Assembly: GCF_036347135.1 (NCBI RefSeq)
Contig: NZ_CP108938.1
Coordinates: 7,750,001-7,814,000 of the forward strand
Direction of reading: 5' to 3'
Length of the DNA stretch: 64,000 bases
DNA from: Streptomyces sp. NBC_00775
GTDB taxonomy: Bacteria > Actinomycetota > Actinomycetes > Streptomycetales > Streptomycetaceae
A program made the translations under genes and the position numbers. How positions within the stretch are numbered: position 1 is the first letter of the stretch; each line of letters starts with the position of its first letter. The notes under the pieces are model-generated. The model was not told the origin of the DNA, searched no databases, and was given only the letters and a program-made list of their open reading frames with translations. Below are positions 63,077 through 64,000 of the stretch, one piece after another.

Positions 63077-63436
63077 ATGCCGCAGATCACGGTCGACTAC
63101 TCGGAGTCGCTCGACGTCACCTTCGACCGGCGCGGCTTCGCGCTCGCGCTGCACCCGGTGGTCGTCGAGACGGCGGCGGCGCGCATCGAGGCGTGCAAGA
63201 CGCGGTTCCGGCTGACCGAGGACAACGTGGTGGGAGCGGACGGGGAGGGCCACGCGATCGTGCATGTCACGCTCGCCCTGCTCGCCGGCCGGTCCGACGA
63301 GACGAAGGCCAGGCTCACCGAAGCCGTACTGGAGCTGCTGCGCAAGTACATCGAACCCACCGACGGGGTCGCGACGGTGCACGCGTCCGCCGAGGTGCGC
63401 GACCTCGACCCGTCGTACCGGAAGTACGAGGAGTAG
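63077..63436 (+). CDS. CHMI/tautomerase-superfamily protein (5-carboxymethyl-2-hydroxymuconate isomerase type)
   Basis: This 119-residue protein should expose an N-terminal proline after Met removal (MPQITVDYSE), the catalytic base of the tautomerase fold. Further family features are KTRFRLTEDNVVG and the C-terminal ELLRKYIEPTDGVATVHASAEVRDLD. ATG 63077 has GGGAG 6 nt upstream and gives Pro2 as required. GTG 63071 would shift it. The CHMI pathway partners (homoprotocatechuate genes) are not in the window, so the actual substrate is open. Confidence 0.85.
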   Translation: MPQITVDYSESLDVTFDRRGFALALHPVVVETAAARIEACKTRFRLTEDNVVGADGEGHAIVHVTLALLAGRSDETKARLTEAVLELLRKYIEPTDGVATVHASAEVRDLDPSYRKYEE

Positions 63437-63496
63437 AGAAGCAGAGAAGTAGAGAACTAGGGGACCAGGGGAGTGGAGGAGTACCCCCCCGAGGGT

Positions 63497-64000
63497 TTAC
63501 GCCTCCGGTGGCGTCGCCAGTGCGATCAGCCGGACGGCGAGGTCGCTGAACGGCCCGTCGCCCGGCTCGCCCTGGAGCGCCCCGCGCAGCAGCTCGCGCA
63601 TCTCCTCGTCGTACGCGGCGCTGACAGCGGCCAGCGCCGCGAAGTCGTGCACGAGTTGCGCCTCCAGCTCGCCACGCGGAATCCGCCGGCCCTCCAGCCA
63701 GATCAGCGCCGTCGACTCGACGAGCGAGATCCACGAGCGGATCACCAGTTCGAGCCGGGCGGGCGGATTCTCGATCTTCATATGCGACAGCATCTGGACA
63801 TACGCGGCCTGCCGTACCGCGTCGACGAGCGCGTTCGTCTTGGACGAGCCGACCGCGGGGCCGCCGCGCATCAACGCCGAGAAGCCGGGACCGTGGTCGT
63901 CCACGAAGTCGAAGAACCGGCGCATGACGTGCAGGAGCCGTGACCCCAGCGAGCCCTCCTCGGGCACGACGAACCGCCCCGCGAGATCGTCCGACGCGCG
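63497..64000 (-). CDS. TetR-family regulator, C-terminal part (5' end beyond window)
   Basis: The open frame runs from the right edge to the stop at 63497, giving 167 codons. It encodes a helical TetR ligand-binding domain (RRFFDFVDDHGPGFSALMRGG, VIRSWISLVESTALIWLEG, DFAALAAVSAAYDEEM). The helix-turn-helix should lie just outside the window. Target and ligand are unknown. It is convergent with the CHMI-type gene, 60 bp apart. Confidence 0.78.
   Translation of the reverse strand, partial: RASDDLAGRFVVPEEGSLGSRLLHVMRRFFDFVDDHGPGFSALMRGGPAVGSSKTNALVDAVRQAAYVQMLSHMKIENPPARLELVIRSWISLVESTALIWLEGRRIPRGELEAQLVHDFAALAAVSAAYDEEMRELLRGALQGEPGDGPFSDLAVRLIALATPPEA

Overview
The window is very GC-rich DNA with codon use, GTG starts and gene families typical of Streptomyces. 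From memory, the order panB, nadE, glnA2, glnE, malR/mal operon, amylases, amylopullulanase follows the SCO2226-SCO2256 stretch of S. coelicolor, read here from high to low locus numbers. This is a chromosomal core region. I see no tRNA or rRNA genes, CRISPR array, insertion sequence or prophage.

Layout. 1-2.0 kb: the end of a drug-type ABC ATPase and a two-domain sulfurtransferase. 2.1-7.2 kb: a TPP riboswitch followed by a thiamine-precursor uptake operon. It encodes two THI5/NMT1-type binding proteins, a permease, an ATPase and an APH-fold kinase, with a cis-attenuator-type leader peptide inside the operon. 7.2-13.4 kb: panB, a DHA2 efflux pump with its TetR, a VanJ-like membrane phosphatase/nuclease-fold protein and a DHA1 pump. 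13.4-18.0 kb: a copper block (small His/Met-rich membrane protein plus Tat multicopper oxidase) and nadE, flanked by two copies of a composite intergenic repeat. 18.0-22.9 kb: a secreted S53 protease, a SigE-type sigma factor with a coupled membrane protein, and a DUF3105-DUF305 pair. 23.0-26.5 kb: an NsrR-flavohaemoglobin nitric oxide module with palindromic operators, next to glnA2. 26.6-34.2 kb: an M20 amidohydrolase plus MFS exporter facing a double Lrp regulator, a phosphoesterase-MFS-propeller operon and a VOC protein. 34.4-42.6 kb: glnE, a 113-bp element with perfect 30-bp inverted ends, a third intergenic repeat copy, a TetR/APC permease/amidohydrolase group and a PAP2 membrane protein.

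42.7-63 kb is a starch locus. MalR, the intracellular alpha-glucosidase AglA and the MalEFG maltodextrin transporter lie together. Further right are two secreted alpha-amylases and a 1803-residue secreted amylopullulanase. GCAAG/CTTGC palindromes lie in front of malE and between the second amylase and the pullulanase, which fits one MalR regulon: polymer is cut outside, maltodextrin is imported and then hydrolysed inside. No transporter ATPase is encoded in the locus, as expected if a shared MsiK-type ATPase serves it.

The most interesting feature sits inside this starch locus, between malE and the first amylase (49.1-53.6 kb). It is a compact gene set that looks like an undescribed peptide system. 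A 68-residue precursor with an amphipathic, non-Sec leader ending in Ala-Asp-Ala precedes a core with six cysteines. Divergent from it is a tightly overlapping operon for a MauE-type redox membrane protein, a membrane-anchored CGPC thioredoxin-fold protein, an ABC exporter and a type I (S26) signal peptidase. A SARP-type activator with a TTG start follows. No lanthionine synthetase, radical SAM enzyme, cyclodehydratase or C39 peptidase is present. This suggests a disulfide-rich secreted peptide matured by dedicated oxidation and signal-peptidase cleavage after ABC export. The window ends with a CHMI/tautomerase-family protein and a truncated TetR gene.
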